Shown: in pieces, positions 24,116 through 36,998 of the stretch | How the letters are laid out: every line of letters begins with the position of its first letter | Position numbering within the stretch: position 1 is the stretch's first letter | Assembly: GCA_949130485.1 (NCBI GenBank) | Contig: OX422196.1 | Span: forward strand, 6,200,054-6,264,053 | DNA: 64,000 bases | Direction of reading: 5' to 3' | From: Agelas oroides | Lineage: Eukaryota > Porifera > Demospongiae > Agelasida > Agelasidae | Translations under genes and position numbers: made by a program | The notes under the pieces: generated by a model | Seen by the model: the letters and a program-made list of their open reading frames with translations, nothing else | Told to the model about the DNA's origin: nothing | The model's database searches: none

Positions 24116-27100
24116 CTAATCATGGTCCTCATTCACTGGGTCACTTTCTTTCGGCAACTGCAGCTGTAAAGGAAGAAAAGGATGCCTTTGCCTAAATTTT
24201 AATCTCACAAGCATTCCAGCTTTCCCACAAATGCAATGGACTTCACATTTGAAGCGCTGAGAACCAGAGTGGTCTAACCAAAACAAGTGGATTCCATTAG
24301 CCTACAGGTAGTATGCTATCATACCCAGCATACCGGGTACCTAGTACATATACTACCTAGTGTCAAGTATATCTTTTGGAAATATTAGGCAAGTATAATT
24401 CTGTCAGGTATAGAATGTCAGGTACATGATCTGTATGCACAGGCAGGGTATACATAGGTAGTCTAGTGGCCTTATTCCTGCAAGCAGACATTCAATTGTG
24501 AAAGCCTCAAAACATTTCATTCATGCAAGCAAACTCACTGTTTAGCACCACTCTGACCTTGTTTATGCAAAGGTATAGCCACTATTAGGGACACCCACAT
24601 GCAATAAGTGAGCTTACAACTTTGGGTTAGTTTTGATGTGTCTTGCACTATGCATTTCTTTCCAGAATTAAAATTCCATTCTGTTGCTATGGTGATATAT
24701 CACTTCTCATATAGTGCATTTGCACCAAAGAATGGAAAATAGTGATGATATTCTGTATGCTGCAAACCGTCTAACCTCTGTAAGCTTTTTCTCAAGCTCT
24801 GAGACCCTCTTCTTGAGGCTAGCAGTGATTTTCATGGCCTCTGTGGAAGTGCCGGTAGTTGACTTGTTTTTCTCAAATATCTTCTTTCCATGGGGATCAC
24901 GATATAATCCTACCATCTGTGATAAATGAATTAGCATGTATTATCATGCCTGCAAAACTTTAAAGGGGTATACTATACCACATAATTACTACCACGTATG
25001 TAGGGTTCATGTGATTCTATAGCCAGGACTGTTATATTACACTCACATTCAAGCTTCTCGGGAAGCTTGGTGCTTTCTGTCAGCCTGGATTTGCTTAGTG
25101 GTTAGCTATTGGACATGTATTCTGGTGTGCATCCCACTTGTCTAATTAGCCATTGCATGCAACGGCCTACAGGTCTGACAAGTGTTACAGATAGGAGCTT
25201 AATTGGTTAAAACCTCAGCTGCTGTATTGTGGTGTCAAACCTGTCTTATGCATGTGATTGTGCTCTCCTTCAGACTGCCATGTGCATGTGGCCACTGGAT
25301 GTACATTAAGCTGCCCCACCCACTTAGCAATAATAAATAGCAAAATAATCACTAACCTTTGGAATAAAGAGAAAACCCAGTACTACAGTAGAAGCTGTTG
25401 ACACCCCCAGAGCAAAGACGCCTCCACTCACATTAACATATTCTCCAAAAGCCATAGTAATCGTAATCACAAGAACCAAAATAATGCTTGTAATGTAGAT
25501 GATAGCTGATATCTCCCTTGAGTCGTTGAGGCCCTTGATCTTGACTTTCCTGATGCTGAATGCCAAGAGGACTCCAATCACCTGCAGAGCAACCTTGTAG
25601 CTGTAGATAGACCCAAGAAAGTAAAGCCGACTGGGAGAGTAGCACATTTTGATGGTGAACGTTACTCTGAATCCATCCTCCTGCCAGTGAGAAATAAACC
25701 TTAGCATTATATCTCAATAACAAGGATAAAACTGAAAATATGTACATAAGTCATGTCTAGCATGTGGCTGGCTGGTGGGAGAGGTGAGCAGCAGTGTTAC
25801 TTATATGAACTGTATAGTCCAAAGTATAGTAACAAGCAAACAGTACAAATAACATACGTTACTAAGAGTGGATCTAACCAGTCAAAAATCCATGCATGCC
25901 TGTTTTGTAAAAAGTATGTATTGCCTGAAGAAGATCCCTCAGGGTCAAAACGTTGTAAAATGAAGTTTTGTGCATTCAAAGAATGCTCAAGTTGTTTGTT
26001 CATAAATATCTATACTTTATATACCATACAATATTTGGCCCGAGAGACTAGTCTGGTTGTTCAAGGTCTAGATGCATGCTGCAGATATAGTATAGTAACT
26101 GTTGATAACACACAACTACCAGCACATGCAGTTGTGTACCAGTAAGACAACTTAATTGAGCTGTGCCAACCACCCATAAACTCAACTGACTTACAGTCAT
26201 AATGTCAGGGTTTTCTCTGTCTGGGACAGTTCTTGCAGTGTAACGAGCACCATCAACAGCTGTCACAATCGTTAGTATGATGAGGTCCACCGTCACAAAC
26301 ATTAGAACAATCACCATCAAGTGCCAGTCCTGTAACAGCTACAAATTTGAGAGTAATGTACTATTTGAAGTAGCTGCAGCCCGACTATACATTCCTGTAG
26401 ATGCATTAGTAATGCTTGTGTATTAATGTTACAATGTAGACCTATACTAGAGTAAGTGCTATGGAAGTACTGAAAGAGTAAAAACTCCACAAAATCATTG
26501 AAAGATGATAGTGTCTAGTGTCCCTTTGGACTCTGTTAAAGGATGGTTGTGTGTGTGGCTACAAAATGGTGTTATGGCAACTCACTGTCGCTTTCTTCAT
26601 GGAGGGTTTTGGTTTTTGACATATGAGGTACACCCTCCACATTTTAGCATTGATTGTTCCATAGCAGAGGGAAAATGCAATGGCAGGCAACCAAAGGCCA
26701 ATCTGAAATTGAAAGTATAGTTGGTATGACTGTACACAATACTTGAAGGACCCATAAGTCATAAACATACTTCTAGTTAATGCAAAACATTTGTGAGTAA
26801 TGTTGCATGCAGATACTAGTTTCTCAGCTACAAACCTCCTAATTCTGAAGTCATGCCCGTAAGGCTGTAGATAATTCTGAAGTCATGATTTCTGTTGCTA
26901 AGCTTTTTGCTGTCACTGTGATATGGACAGTCAACGTAAACCATCTCTCTTTGCAAGCCAATTTCCCAATGAGCCTTCTCAAGTTCTGAGCCCTTCAATT
27001 ATAGCAAATACACAAAATACTCACATTGCAGAAAACTGTTACTGCATCTTCCGAAACTTGTGGATGGACTACAAAATACACTGATGTATAAAAGATAAGT

Positions 27101-30100
27101 GCTCCTGCAACAATTACATAGTTCAAATTAGGACTTGTAAGACGAATTAACCTATGGAAAGAAAGGGAGAATAAATTGCTTACAGGTTACAATCTCATCC
27201 CTATAACAACATACTCTTTGTCTCTATTGACCCCCCCATAAATGAAAAAGGTGTGGTCAGAAACACGACTATGATGCTTACTTCTCTTTCCTAAAAACAA
27301 GGTTGAAGACAAGACAGATGGTGGCAAAGACAATGCCAGCAGTGGCGTAGATGTAGCAGATGATTGTCAGTGACAGACGAGGGAAGTTCTCCACTGTTAT
27401 AGTAGACCCATCTCGAGGTACTCCTCCTGGCCACAGAGAGGTGTTATTCTCACCATCAAGGAATGTAAAGGTTTGGTTTCTTTCTAGGTCTTCAATGAGA
27501 GCAACCTCCTCCCTCATCAACACACCTTCAGCTGGAAGAAGACAAGTCATCATGGAACCAGCCCAAGTTGTGAGACATCAATATAGTAATTCAATATCAT
27601 GCACAAAAGCTTCAGTTTATTCATGGGTCATACAAACTACCAAATGTGACAGTACATGTAGGTAGGATGCATGGGGATCTCTACTAGCCTCGTTCCCAGG
27701 CTCTCCCCACTAGCCTGGGAACTAGGATGCAGGGGGATCTCTACTAGACCCAGGATTGGTACCTGATTGAATGAAACTTGAATCTAATTTCCTAAAAAGT
27801 GAGTATTGAGTGGAATATCATAGAGACTTTTGAGGTTGTATGCATGAAAACTTCAGAATCTCTAGCTGCTTTATCATGGAAATAGCATAGAAAAAAATCG
27901 CTATTCATAGTCAGAATCATTACCATCTTTTCTATACTGAAGTATGCTCAATCTGTCAAGTGAACGAGTCCCATCTTCGAACATTACTGAACCCTGCACA
28001 GAGAAGATAACACAATAAGATCTTTCATAATGACTTGCTCAGTGTCCACTTGGAGTGATGAAACTTACAGAAACTCCAGTAAAGTCTAAATTTCCAAATG
28101 CTCTCCTGACTTCACCAGTGTTGTTGACTTCAGTGGCATTATTTAGAGCCATGGCAGTAGCCCAAACTGCATCAAAGACATAGTAGGCATAGTCTGGCAC
28201 AAGGCTCTGGCCTGAGCGTGCTCTGTAGCCCTCTGCAAACTCTAGTGCAGTCTGAGGAAGCAATACGTTGGCATAATAACATCTTACTTTAGCAAAACTT
28301 CCAATTTGTATAGGCCAGGTACTAAGTATGGTACTGAACTGGGTAATTTTTTAAAAACTCAACAAAAAAGTCATGCTGTGGTGCACATACATGTAAGTGC
28401 TGGCATATTATCTACAAGATCTTCACAGTACAGTGCATGCAAGATACACACTCACAATTCCACTGTCCGTTGTGTCATTTTCATTGGAAGCAGTTGGGAA
28501 ATGTGAGATTGCAATTGCTCCTCTAAGAAATGACTTCATTTCTTCCCTGGTACAATTTGTGTCCTCCTCCATCCACCACTGGTCTGAGTACCAACCCTGT
28601 GTGATCCACACATAGCCCGGGAAGGTCATATTTCGCTTCTGAGCCTGCAGGATGATTGGATGAACATGTAAAACAAAGCTCACAGTTAGCTCCAGCAGGA
28701 GTTGAAGTACTCCTGTTATGCATGTACACACATCAGTTTCAGTCTAGAACAAAGAGTATGAAAGACCATGACCGACTGACTGGAGTTAAGCTACGGAAGA
28801 GCTGAAGTTAAGAGAACCATGCAGATCTAGTTCCGATGTCTGAATTTCTGAAATTCCAGTGCACTAATGAGCAATTAATAGAGAGTCTGTATATATATAT
28901 AGCCATCATACTACTGTCTTCATTCCTCTACTTGCTATGTCTTATCATTCACCAAATCATAGCATTTCTGTACATACATGTCCTGTGGCTCCCAAGGTGA
29001 GATGGCAATGCATGTACACATCAACTCCAATATTATGCATCCACTTGCTATGGAGTTCTTAGGGTATGATCTTACAAGTGATATCTGAAATTGTTACTAC
29101 ATCGTCAAGTTGTTGGCATCAAGGTTCATTCTAGAGTGACATCCATGTGCTTGCTCAGGATTATAGTGTATCACAGCAGCATATACATGTACACTGTTCA
29201 CATGCACAAGTATACAAAGTTTACACTGAATTGTACTAATACCCACAAAGTGATGAACAAAACTAGTTTATACTTACCTCACAGAGTATAGTTCTGGTAA
29301 GGTTTGGACCTGTTATAAGCACAAATATCCTTAACTCCGTCTCCTGCATTGCAAATGCAAGTATCGCACCAGTCATTAAGAGTATCTATGTACCTTGAAG
29401 ACCTCAAAACTACAACAGCGTTCTCATAGCTCAATGTATAATGTCACAAAGCTTCCTAAGTGTGGCTCCCGCTTGGGGCTTAATTTACTCCACCTCATAA
29501 CTTGTAGAGAATGACCTCTTAACAATCAGTGCATACACATACTCACCAGGGTATTTCCTATGTCTGCAGGGCTGTGAAGAAGGGTTACATTAATATCTAC
29601 TCCGCTCTCATCTACGAGTGGTACAAAAAGTCTATCTCCAATCTGCAAAACAAAATATGAATTTTAAATTTCTTGCCAATATGCAGAAAGCTACTTCTAG
29701 AATTTTAATAACAGTACCATAGTCTCGTGAAAGAGCACCCACCCTTGAAAGAGCGCCCACCCCCTACTTTTGGCCCAATTTCCAGTATAGGGTCAAAGTT
29801 TAGAGTGTCCACCCTGGAGCAAGCTTCGCTTGGCTAATGGAGTGCACTAGCCTCAAGTGCTATGCTTATCTGGGGTAAGAAACTTTGTGTTACACTTACT
29901 TATTACAAGGTGGTTCTGCGAGGAGGCCATAGCCAATGTGGCTCAGTGTGCTCGCTAGCTGCATGCATCACGCTTATGGCGTTTGGAGTGTTGCGTTGCT
30001 GTGCAGGGCTCGAGCTTCCAAGGCTGGTGGCTCCATTGTATGTTATACTTCATCCAATACTTCAGCGAATTCGAGGGCAATGAGTCTCTGTAAGCATACA

Positions 30101-33100
30101 TGAGCGCTCTTTCATGGTTAAATGCGAAAACACTTGAAAGAGCGCCCACCCCTCTCTTTGACAGACTTTTAAGGTGCTCCGCCCATGGGCGCTCTTTTGC
30201 GAGACTATGGTATATATGTTGACATATACACATACAACCAACAAGAGTTAGTACAATCAACAAATACACCTTGGGCTCCTGTGAAAAGGTAAATAACTTA
30301 CAGTGATGTAAACAGGTTGCTCCTCCACTATCAATTTTATTCTCTCCCACCCAAAGTGCAGAATGAAGGAAACAACGCCATCTGTCAGATGTCTATCTGA
30401 CGGTACCATGCGAAAATGATGGGGAAAGTTCAGTGATTGGGATGCCAATCTTGAGAAGGCATACGTGACCTGTCAGTAAGAGATAGAAGCAGATTAATCA
30501 AGTTAGTCTTTCAGAATGTAATGATTTTCTATTGCATTGTCTTGGCCAACATACTGTAGTATTGCTTTGACTAGCCTTGTTTCAAGACCTTCTGACCCCA
30601 GCGTTTTTACTGCAAGCAACAAACAGTGGGATAAGAAGATCAGGGAACAAGGCTTGCTATGAAGTAGCTTGGGCTGTTCCATAAAATTATGTATAGGTGC
30701 AATTTCCCCTTACTAAATTTTTACATCCTAGTACATACATACGTAACAAATACATACATCTAACTCATGTGAATTGTATTGGAGTCAATGGGGAAGCCAT
30801 GCAGGTACATGCAGTTATAAAATCCTGTGTTTAGTACTGCAAGTCACTTAAAAATATGTATATTTTAAGTGCTGTGAGAATCCATATCAGTACTACAAGT
30901 CACACAAGAATCCTACCAGGTTCACACCCTCTACAAGTATAGCTTTGTACTATGGTGATAATTTTGTTACATAGTCACCAAAAAGTTTTACACTATTCAA
31001 GTCACTCAGTTGACGTACCACAGTTGCATGAAACAAACTGCTCTCTGCAACATCCACAATTACACGCGAGTCCTGAGAGCAGCCTGGGTAGAGCACTGCT
31101 AGCTTCTTGGGTGATTGACGAAGACCCTCAACACACACGACGACCTCTTCGTCTTGTGAAATTATAGACTGCAGGAGGTATAAGTGAAGCGTTATAGGCT
31201 GCATTCCGGGAAGATACATACAATGCCGTGTAACATCACAGGTTGGTGCTTCTCTGTGTGTGTAACTGCCCTCCAGATCATTAAGCCAAAGCAGGAAAGA
31301 CTTCCTGTTTTGATTTCCTGCAACTCACTTCATTTGAAGAACTGTAAACATTACTTTTTATATTGCTAGTAGTATGAGGTACAACCTGTAAGACTAAATT
31401 TCACAAGGGCACTCATCAACAGTAGCATGTATTCTACTTGTCATGCAGGTCGACTTCTAAGAGGCGTCTCTCTGAAGAACATGCAAGCTCACATACAGTG
31501 TTTACACCATTAGTGTATCACCTGGCACATTGCAGTCCAAATGAAATTAAGCTGCCTTGAACTCAACTGAGCATAAAAGCAAAGTAGTCTATTGTGATAC
31601 TACATTTGTTGCAAGCACTCGCCTCCAAAACATAGCTTGTCAGTTGTACAGGTGCAATAACAAACTTGTATGCAGCTCTTGTCCCACAGCTGTTAAGAGG
31701 TATTATAGCCTCATTCTCAGGCTCCTGCCCAACTTATGCAATAGTCTTTTGCCCAGCCCTACACGCGCCTCCTGGCGAGAAATGATCTGGTGAACAAAGT
31801 CAATTTCTTGGGGCCTATTCCTAAAAAGTGGTAGGACCAATGAGATTGTGAATTATTACGTAGTTCTTTCCTTTACAACCGTGAAAATGTTTTTATCTAC
31901 TGAGGTATTTGTACCTTTTTTGAGTGGGTTTGGTGCAAATTGTTCTGGGTTACACTATCGCAAGAGTATGTGCTAGCCCAAGAAATTCAACTTGGTTTAC
32001 CAGACCGTTTTTCCTCGTGAGAGGGTGGAGTCTGGGGACGAGACTACTTATGCAACAGATTTAGAGGAGCTTGGAAACGAGGCCATGGGAACTACTGGTG
32101 CATTCAAGCAGTGAAAGACAACTAATGTATTGAACCTAGCTAGCACAGTCATAATAAAGGCTGGAAGGCTGCTTGGATACTGTGTAATAGCAATGGTGGA
32201 CCAACCCTCCACAACTCATTTCACTTCCTCCTTCTACTTCCTGTTCCACTTCCTGACTGAAAAAATCAGGCTGATATCATATCCTGTACAATTCAGTGGA
32301 CAGGACATGATCTCAAATCTTTCTTGTGATCTTTTTATCCAGAGTGTATCACAAATTAAATGTTGTATTCTCAGTTGAGGACAAAGTATAGCTTAATTTT
32401 CTGTTTCTCATTTGGCAATGTAGGCAGGTGATACAAGAAAACAAAACAGAGAAGCACCTCCATGAGCGCAAAAAAAGTCTGGCAAACTTTGTAGACCAAA
32501 TAACCAAATAACCGAGAGCAATAAAACAGCACTGTAGCCGACAGTCCTGGATGTACTTAAGGTCATATTGGTTTAACTACACTGCGTTTCAGTCGTTTGC
32601 AGTACTACTGCAAGTAACAGAAAGTGCTGCAAGCGGTGAAACACTGCAAGTGATGAAACACTGGGCTGGGGCCTTGGAATGTATAATAAGAAAGTGTGTT
32701 TCTGAAACTACCAAGGGTAAATTATTCAGAAACAGTGTGTTGGGGGGTGGGGGCAATAGGTCACAGCAACACCTTTAATATTTTCCAACTGTTGCTAGAA
32801 CAAGGCACAGTAGCCCACCAATAGATAATATACCCTTCCCTCGCCGGTTCCTCAGCTGTGGCTCCTTGGCCTGCCCTTAAAGGGTCTGCATTATCAACCC
32901 CCTATTATAAAATCAAGAGATTTCAGATACAAATTAATTTTAAATTAAGTCTGCAAACCTGTGTTTCACTGAGGTTGAGGGAGTATCCTTGCAGCAGGCT
33001 AGAATTGCTGTTAACCCTCTCCACGGCCATCTCCGCCGCAGGGAAGACGCTACTCGACTCAAATCCCTCTCCGTCGCAGGAGGAGTTGACGAACAATAGC

Positions 33101-33183
33101 CACAGCGGAGTCGTCGCACTAATGCTAGCTGTACAACACAGCAGCAACAATCCAACAAGATACCTGGTGTTCTGACCGTTCAT
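24116..33183 (-). CDS. GABA-B-like class C GPCR (receptor B), complete
   Basis: Fifteen exons join in frame (765 residues): 33183-32959, 31168-31019, 30469-30302, 29642-29547, 29343-29278, 28644-28456, 28251-28069, 27993-27924, 27531-27282, 27151-27025, 26702-26586, 26338-26195, 25680-25357, 24916-24776, 24163-24116. Exon 1 has a signal peptide (MNGQNTRYLVGLLLLCCTA). Exons 2-8 form the Venus-flytrap domain (LAVLYPGCSQDSRVIVD, YVWITQGWYSDQWW, LVPDYAYYVFDAVWATA). Exon 9 holds membrane segment 1, exons 10-12 segments 2-4 (NAKMWRVYLI and LLQDWHLMVIVLMFV match GABA-B AKTWRV and WKLY..V), and exon 13 segments 5-7 with the GLNDSREI loop and FLFIPK. Exon 14 is GLYRDPHGKK plus a heptad coiled coil; exon 15 ends LPKESDPVNEDHD. 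It has no Cys-rich domain, as in GABA-B but unlike mGluR. The ligand is unknown. Confidence 0.93.
27692..27740. mobile_element. Mini hairpin of the TAGCCTCG family
   Basis: TAGCCTCGTTCCCAGGCT..AGCCTGGGAAC in intron 8 of receptor B. A longer flanking duplication (GGGGATCTCTACTAG on the left, GGGGGATCTCTACTAG on the right) surrounds it, longer than the usual 9 bp. Confidence 0.6.
29711..30212. mobile_element. Inverted-repeat element with GAAAGAGCGCCCACCC ends
   Basis: The ends are TACCATAGTCTCGTGAAAGA on the left and GCGAGACTATGGTA on the right. The subterminal block TTGAAAGAGCGCCCACC occurs near both ends and in direct repetition. No target duplication was seen. The terminal TAGTCTCG is shared with the other families. 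It lies in intron 3 of receptor B. Confidence 0.7.
31706..32085. mobile_element. Nested pair of inverted-repeat elements
   Basis: The inner element (31742-32046) starts TAGTCTTTTGCCCAGCCC, ends GGGGACGAGACTA and is an inverted copy of the 36424 family. The exact 9-mer CTTATGCAA flanks it (31733-31741 and 32047-32055). Removing it rejoins the halves of a second, worn palindrome (TAGCCTCATTCTCAGGCTCC at 31706 and GGAGCTTGGAAACGAGGCCA ending 32085), so one member inserted into another. It lies in intron 1 of receptor B. Confidence 0.85.
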
Positions 33184-33370
33184 TATAGTCTATTAGGCGT
33201 AGAACTGTCACGGCAAACTAGCTACGCGGTTTTCCTACCAAAGCGCTAAAGATCTAACATGCACGAGCTCGGATATTGTAATTACTGCAACTACCGGTAT
33301 ACCGGCCGGTAATCGTTAACATAATTTAATTATAGAGAGGTTTGAGATGTTAAGGAAAGTGAAAAGGTCG

Positions 33371-33441
33371 GCAGTCGCCGGGAATCGAACCCAGGACACC
33401 TGGCTTGTGCAGCCAGTGCTCTGCTACTGAGCTATGACAAC
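33371..33441 (-). repeat. tRNA-like sequence (probable SINE head)
   Basis: Read on the minus strand it has an A-box (TAGCTCAGTAGCAGAGCA) and a B-box (GGTTCGATTCC). D, anticodon (CTGGC/GCCAG) and T stems can pair, but the acceptor stem is imperfect and the anticodon loop TGCACAA has G instead of the invariant U33. The sequence after it (GACTGCCG..TCACTTTCCT..AACATCT) recurs after the similar unit at 44983, so it is a dispersed repeat rather than a functional tRNA gene. Confidence 0.6.
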
Positions 33442-33654
33442 AGGACAACCACCAGCTCACAATCTGCACAGGTGGTACTGAAATACCCCAGTCGCACACC
33501 CGATCACCACTCAGCATGTGCTGTTAGGGGTTGACTGGAAAATTCTCTCCATCGTCTCAAAACATCTAGGCCTAAAATCTCTTTATTCCAACGTGAAGCA
33601 AGAAGAATTCTAAGCATTTAGAATGAGAAAAAACACTCAGCATGTGTATGGAGT

Positions 33655-34160
33655 GAATATTCCGGATTTCTAGATGGATCTTCTGTCTGTGTCTGGTGGG
33701 GTGGTTATCAGCCTGCAAGCCATATAATTTGCTACCTATACATTTGGCCACTATCTGGAGCAATGTACCATAGATACATGCAATTGGCAGTACTTAGCAG
33801 TGTACATGTTGTCCTTCATCAAGCCACACAGTGTAGTAGCTATGTACAAGGTGAGATGACCACAAAATGGACAATTCCTTCCTGCTTGTGACTGTTGGTA
33901 CATGAGTATACTTGCACTTAGCGGTGTACATGTTGCCCTTCATCAAGCCACAGTGTAGTAGCTATGTACAAGGTGAGATGACCACAAAATGGACAATTCC
34001 TTCCTGCTTGTGGCTGTTGGTACATGAGTACATTTGTACTTAGCAGTGTACATGTTGTCCTTCATCAAGCCACAGTGTAGTAGGACAATTCCTTCCTGCT
34101 TGTGTACTTAGCAGTGTACATGTTGTCCTTCATCTACCCATGTAGTGTAGTACAAGGACA
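33655..34160. repeat. Dispersed repeat with internal tandem copies
   Basis: A block containing CAGTGTACATGTTGTCCTTC and GGACAATTCCTTCCTGCTTG occurs about three to four times with decreasing length. A reverse-oriented relative lies at 59405-59780 (GGCAGGAAGGAACTGTCC, GATGAAGGGTAGTGCCC) and a fragment near 58600. It is intergenic, upstream of receptor B. Confidence 0.75.
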
Positions 34161-34261
34161 ACACCACCACGCCATTTTAGAGACCGTTAACGCTCTCACC
34201 AGGGGTGATAAACTTATTATGGGCCTGGGAAGGTAAAAGGTGTGTGTGTGCAGTGTCTCAT

Positions 34262-35710
34262 GCCCAAACCGAAGACTGTGCATAGTGTCTCATGCAGAGA
34301 CCCAAGACTATGCATAGTGTCTCATGCCCAGATCCAAGACTATGCATAGTGTCTCATGCCCAGACGTGTCTCATGCCCAGACCCAAGACTGTGCATAGTG
34401 TCTCATGCAGAGACCCAAGACTATGCATAGTGTCTCATGCCCAGACCCAAGACTGTGCAGTGTCTCTGCCCAGACCCAAGACTGTGCATAGTGTCTCATG
34501 CCCAGACCCAAGACTGTGCATAGTGTCTCATGCCCAGACCCAAGACTATGCAGTGTCTCATGCCCAGACCCAAGACTGTGCATAGTGTCTCATGCCCAAA
34601 CCCAAGACTATGCATAGTGTCTCATGCCCAGACCCAAGACTATGCAGTGTCTCATGCCCAGACCCAAGACTGTGCATAGTGTCTCATGCCCAGACCCAAG
34701 ACTATGCATAGTGTCTCATGCCGAGACCCAAGACTATGCATAGTGTCTCATGCCCAAACCCAAGACTATGCAGTGTCTCATGCCCAGACCCAAGACTGTG
34801 CATAGTGTCTCATGCCCAGACCCAAGACTATGCATAGTGTCTCATGCCGAGACCCAAGACTGTGCATAGTGTCTCATGCCCAGACCCAAGACTATGCATA
34901 GTGTCTCATGCCCAGACCCAAGACTGTGCAGTGTCTCTGCCCAGACCCAAGACTGTGCATAGTGTCTCATGCCCAGACCCAAGACTATGCAGTGTCTCAT
35001 GCCCAGACCCAAGACTGTGCATAGTGTCTCATGCCCAGACCCAAGACTGTGCATAGTGTCTCATGCCCAGAGCCAAGACTATGCAGTGTCTCATGCCCAG
35101 ACCCAAGACTGTGCATAGTGTCTCATGCCCAGAGCCAAGACTATGCAGTGTCTCATGCCCAGACCCAAGACTGTGCATAGTGTCTCATGCCCAGACCCAA
35201 GACTGTGCATAGTGTCTCATGCCCAGACCCAAGACTGTGCATAGTGTCTCATGCCCAGAGCCAAGACTGTGCAGTGTCTCATGCCCAGACCCAAGACTGT
35301 GCATAGTGTCTCATGCCCAGACCCAAGACTGTGCAGTGTCTCTGCCCAGACCCAAGACTGTGCATAGTGTCTCATGCCCAGACCCAAGACTATGCAGTGT
35401 CTCATGCCCAGACCCAAGACTGTGCATAGTGTCTCATGCCCAGAGCCAAGACTATGCAGTGTCTCATGCCCAGACCCAAGACTGTGCATAGTGTCTCATG
35501 CCCAGACCCAAGACTGTGCATAGTGTCTCATGCCCAGAGCCAAGACTATGCAGTGTCTCATGCCCAGACCCAAGACTGTGCATAGTGTCTCATGCCCAGA
35601 CCCAAGACTATGCATAGTGTCTCATGCCGAGACCCAAGACTATGCATAGTGTCTCATGCCCAAACCCAAGACTATGCATAGTGTCTCATGCCCAGACCCA
35701 AGACTACATC
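34262..35710. repeat. Satellite-like array, about 32-bp unit
   Basis: The unit TGCATAGTGTCTCATGCCCA + GACCCAAGACTG (32 bp) alternates with a 28-bp form lacking CATA (TGCAGTGTCTC) and a rarer form also lacking AT (GTCTCTGCCC). About 45-48 units fill 1.45 kb. Higher-order blocks recur (the segment around 34842-35054 resembles 35217-35489). Frames across it are open on both strands but shift with unit length, so I do not call it coding. It lies between receptors B and C. Confidence 0.95.
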
Positions 35711-35933
35711 CCACAAGCATTGTCTCATACCCATGCAGACCCAAGACTACATAGTTAGACATGAGACTACATCACACACTGTCTAGTCCTGAAATACCAT
35801 TAATTATTATAGCCTTGTTCCAAGGCCTCCTTCATTTTTGCTCTTTGGTTTGCCATTCAAGACAATAAGGGTGTGCAACTTCCATCTGGACAGTATGAGA
35901 TGTAGGCATACAGCAGTGAATATGCTAAGCTGT

Positions 35934-36345
35934 GAAAACACAGCAGCCAAGGCCAAGAGGCAGGCTTTTGCTATATACAGTGTTCACATAGCTTATGTAC
36001 ACTAGCACTTCATGTTAAGTACCTGTCCAGGGTGTAGAAACCATATAGGAGTTGCATACTCTTATTGTTATGAAGGCCTGGGAACACTTAGTACGTGAAT
36101 GACATCAGGTGGATGTGGGGTGGACGTGCAGGGAAAACACAGCAGCCAAGAGGCAACAGTGTTCACATAGCTTATGTACGCTAGCACTTAGAATGGCTTC
36201 TTGTTAAGTACCTGTCATACTGTCCAGAGGGTGTAGAAATCATATAGGAGTTGCATACTCTTATTGTTAGAAAGTGGCAATAAACGGGGAAGGCCAGGGA
36301 ACACTTAAATACGTGAATGACGTCAGGTGGATGTGGGGTGGACGT
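35934..36345. repeat. Tandem duplication of a roughly 200-bp block
   Basis: The block with AAAACACAGCAGCCAA, TTCACATAGCTTATGTAC, CATATAGGAGTTGCATACTC and ATCAGGTGGATGTGGGGTGG occurs twice, with short indels between copies. Intergenic, between receptors B and C. Confidence 0.85.
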
Positions 36346-36423
36346 GGATGTGGGGTGGACGTGGTCCACATTCAAACAACATACTAGGCTTAATGTAAAC
36401 TGAAGAGCAAAAACAGGGGAGGC

Positions 36424-36739
36424 TAGTCTTGTCCCCAGACCCCACCCTCTCCCGAGGAGAAACGGTCTGGTGAACTAAGTCGAATTTCTTGGGCTAGCGC
36501 ACACTTTTTGCAACAATGTAACCTAGCAACGATCAAAACATTTTGCGGCCAACCCACTCAAAAAAGGTACGGATACTCGAATGGAGATTATACTGTTGTA
36601 AGGGAAGTGTTACGTAATAATTACCGATCTCGCAATCTCATTGGTCATTACCACTTTTGGGGAATAAGCCCAAGAAATTCGACTTTGTTCACCAGACCGT
36701 TTCTCGCCGGGAGGCGTGTGCGGGCGGGGCACGAGACTA
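36424..36739. mobile_element. Intact TAGTCTTG/TAGTCTCG-family element, perfect 9-bp duplication
   Basis: A 316-bp element from TAGTCTTGTCCCCAGACCCC to GGGGCACGAGACTA. Arms pair through CGGTCTGGTGAACTAAGTCG / CGACTTTGTTCACCAGACCG and AATTTCTTGGGCT / AGCCCAAGAAATT. The exact 9-mer AGGGGAGGC flanks it (36415-36423 and 36740-36748). It is the best full-length reference copy of this subfamily in the window. Confidence 0.92.
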
Positions 36740-36998
36740 AGGGGAGGCCTGGGAATGAGGCTACATTAATCATAAAGTTCCAAAATTGTTGTACAAGTCC
36801 TGAAAAATGTATAACTGTATGTATGTATAACTGCATACAGCTGTTTTGTCTCATTGTTGCAGTGTAGCTCTGGGCCTGAGCTGACCATGTAGCTCTGGAA
36901 ACAAGATATGATCCAACAGTAACAAGTTGTATGGTTGCTACATAGCTGTGAAGTGAATATTAAACTACTGTTTATCTGTCTGTCATGTTGCATCTTCT

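Noticed and set aside
29862..30350. Minus and plus frames of 73-131 codons in receptor B intron 3
   Set aside because: They read through the GAAAGAGCGCCCACC element; only the part matching exon 3 (30302-30469) is coding.
33371..33441. Functional tRNA gene
   Set aside because: The anticodon loop lacks U33 and the acceptor stem has mismatches; the flanking sequence is shared with another copy, so it is treated as a SINE head.
34292..35491. Several open frames of 70-97 codons in the 34-35 kb array, both strands
   Set aside because: They are translations of a satellite whose unit lengths (32, 28 and shorter) shift the frame; openness follows from the repeat lacking stops.
34262..35710. Resemblance to a CRISPR array (short regular repeats)
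   Set aside because: There are no unique spacers; every unit is the same sequence, and this is an animal genome. The same applies to 5891-7382 and 8501-8718.
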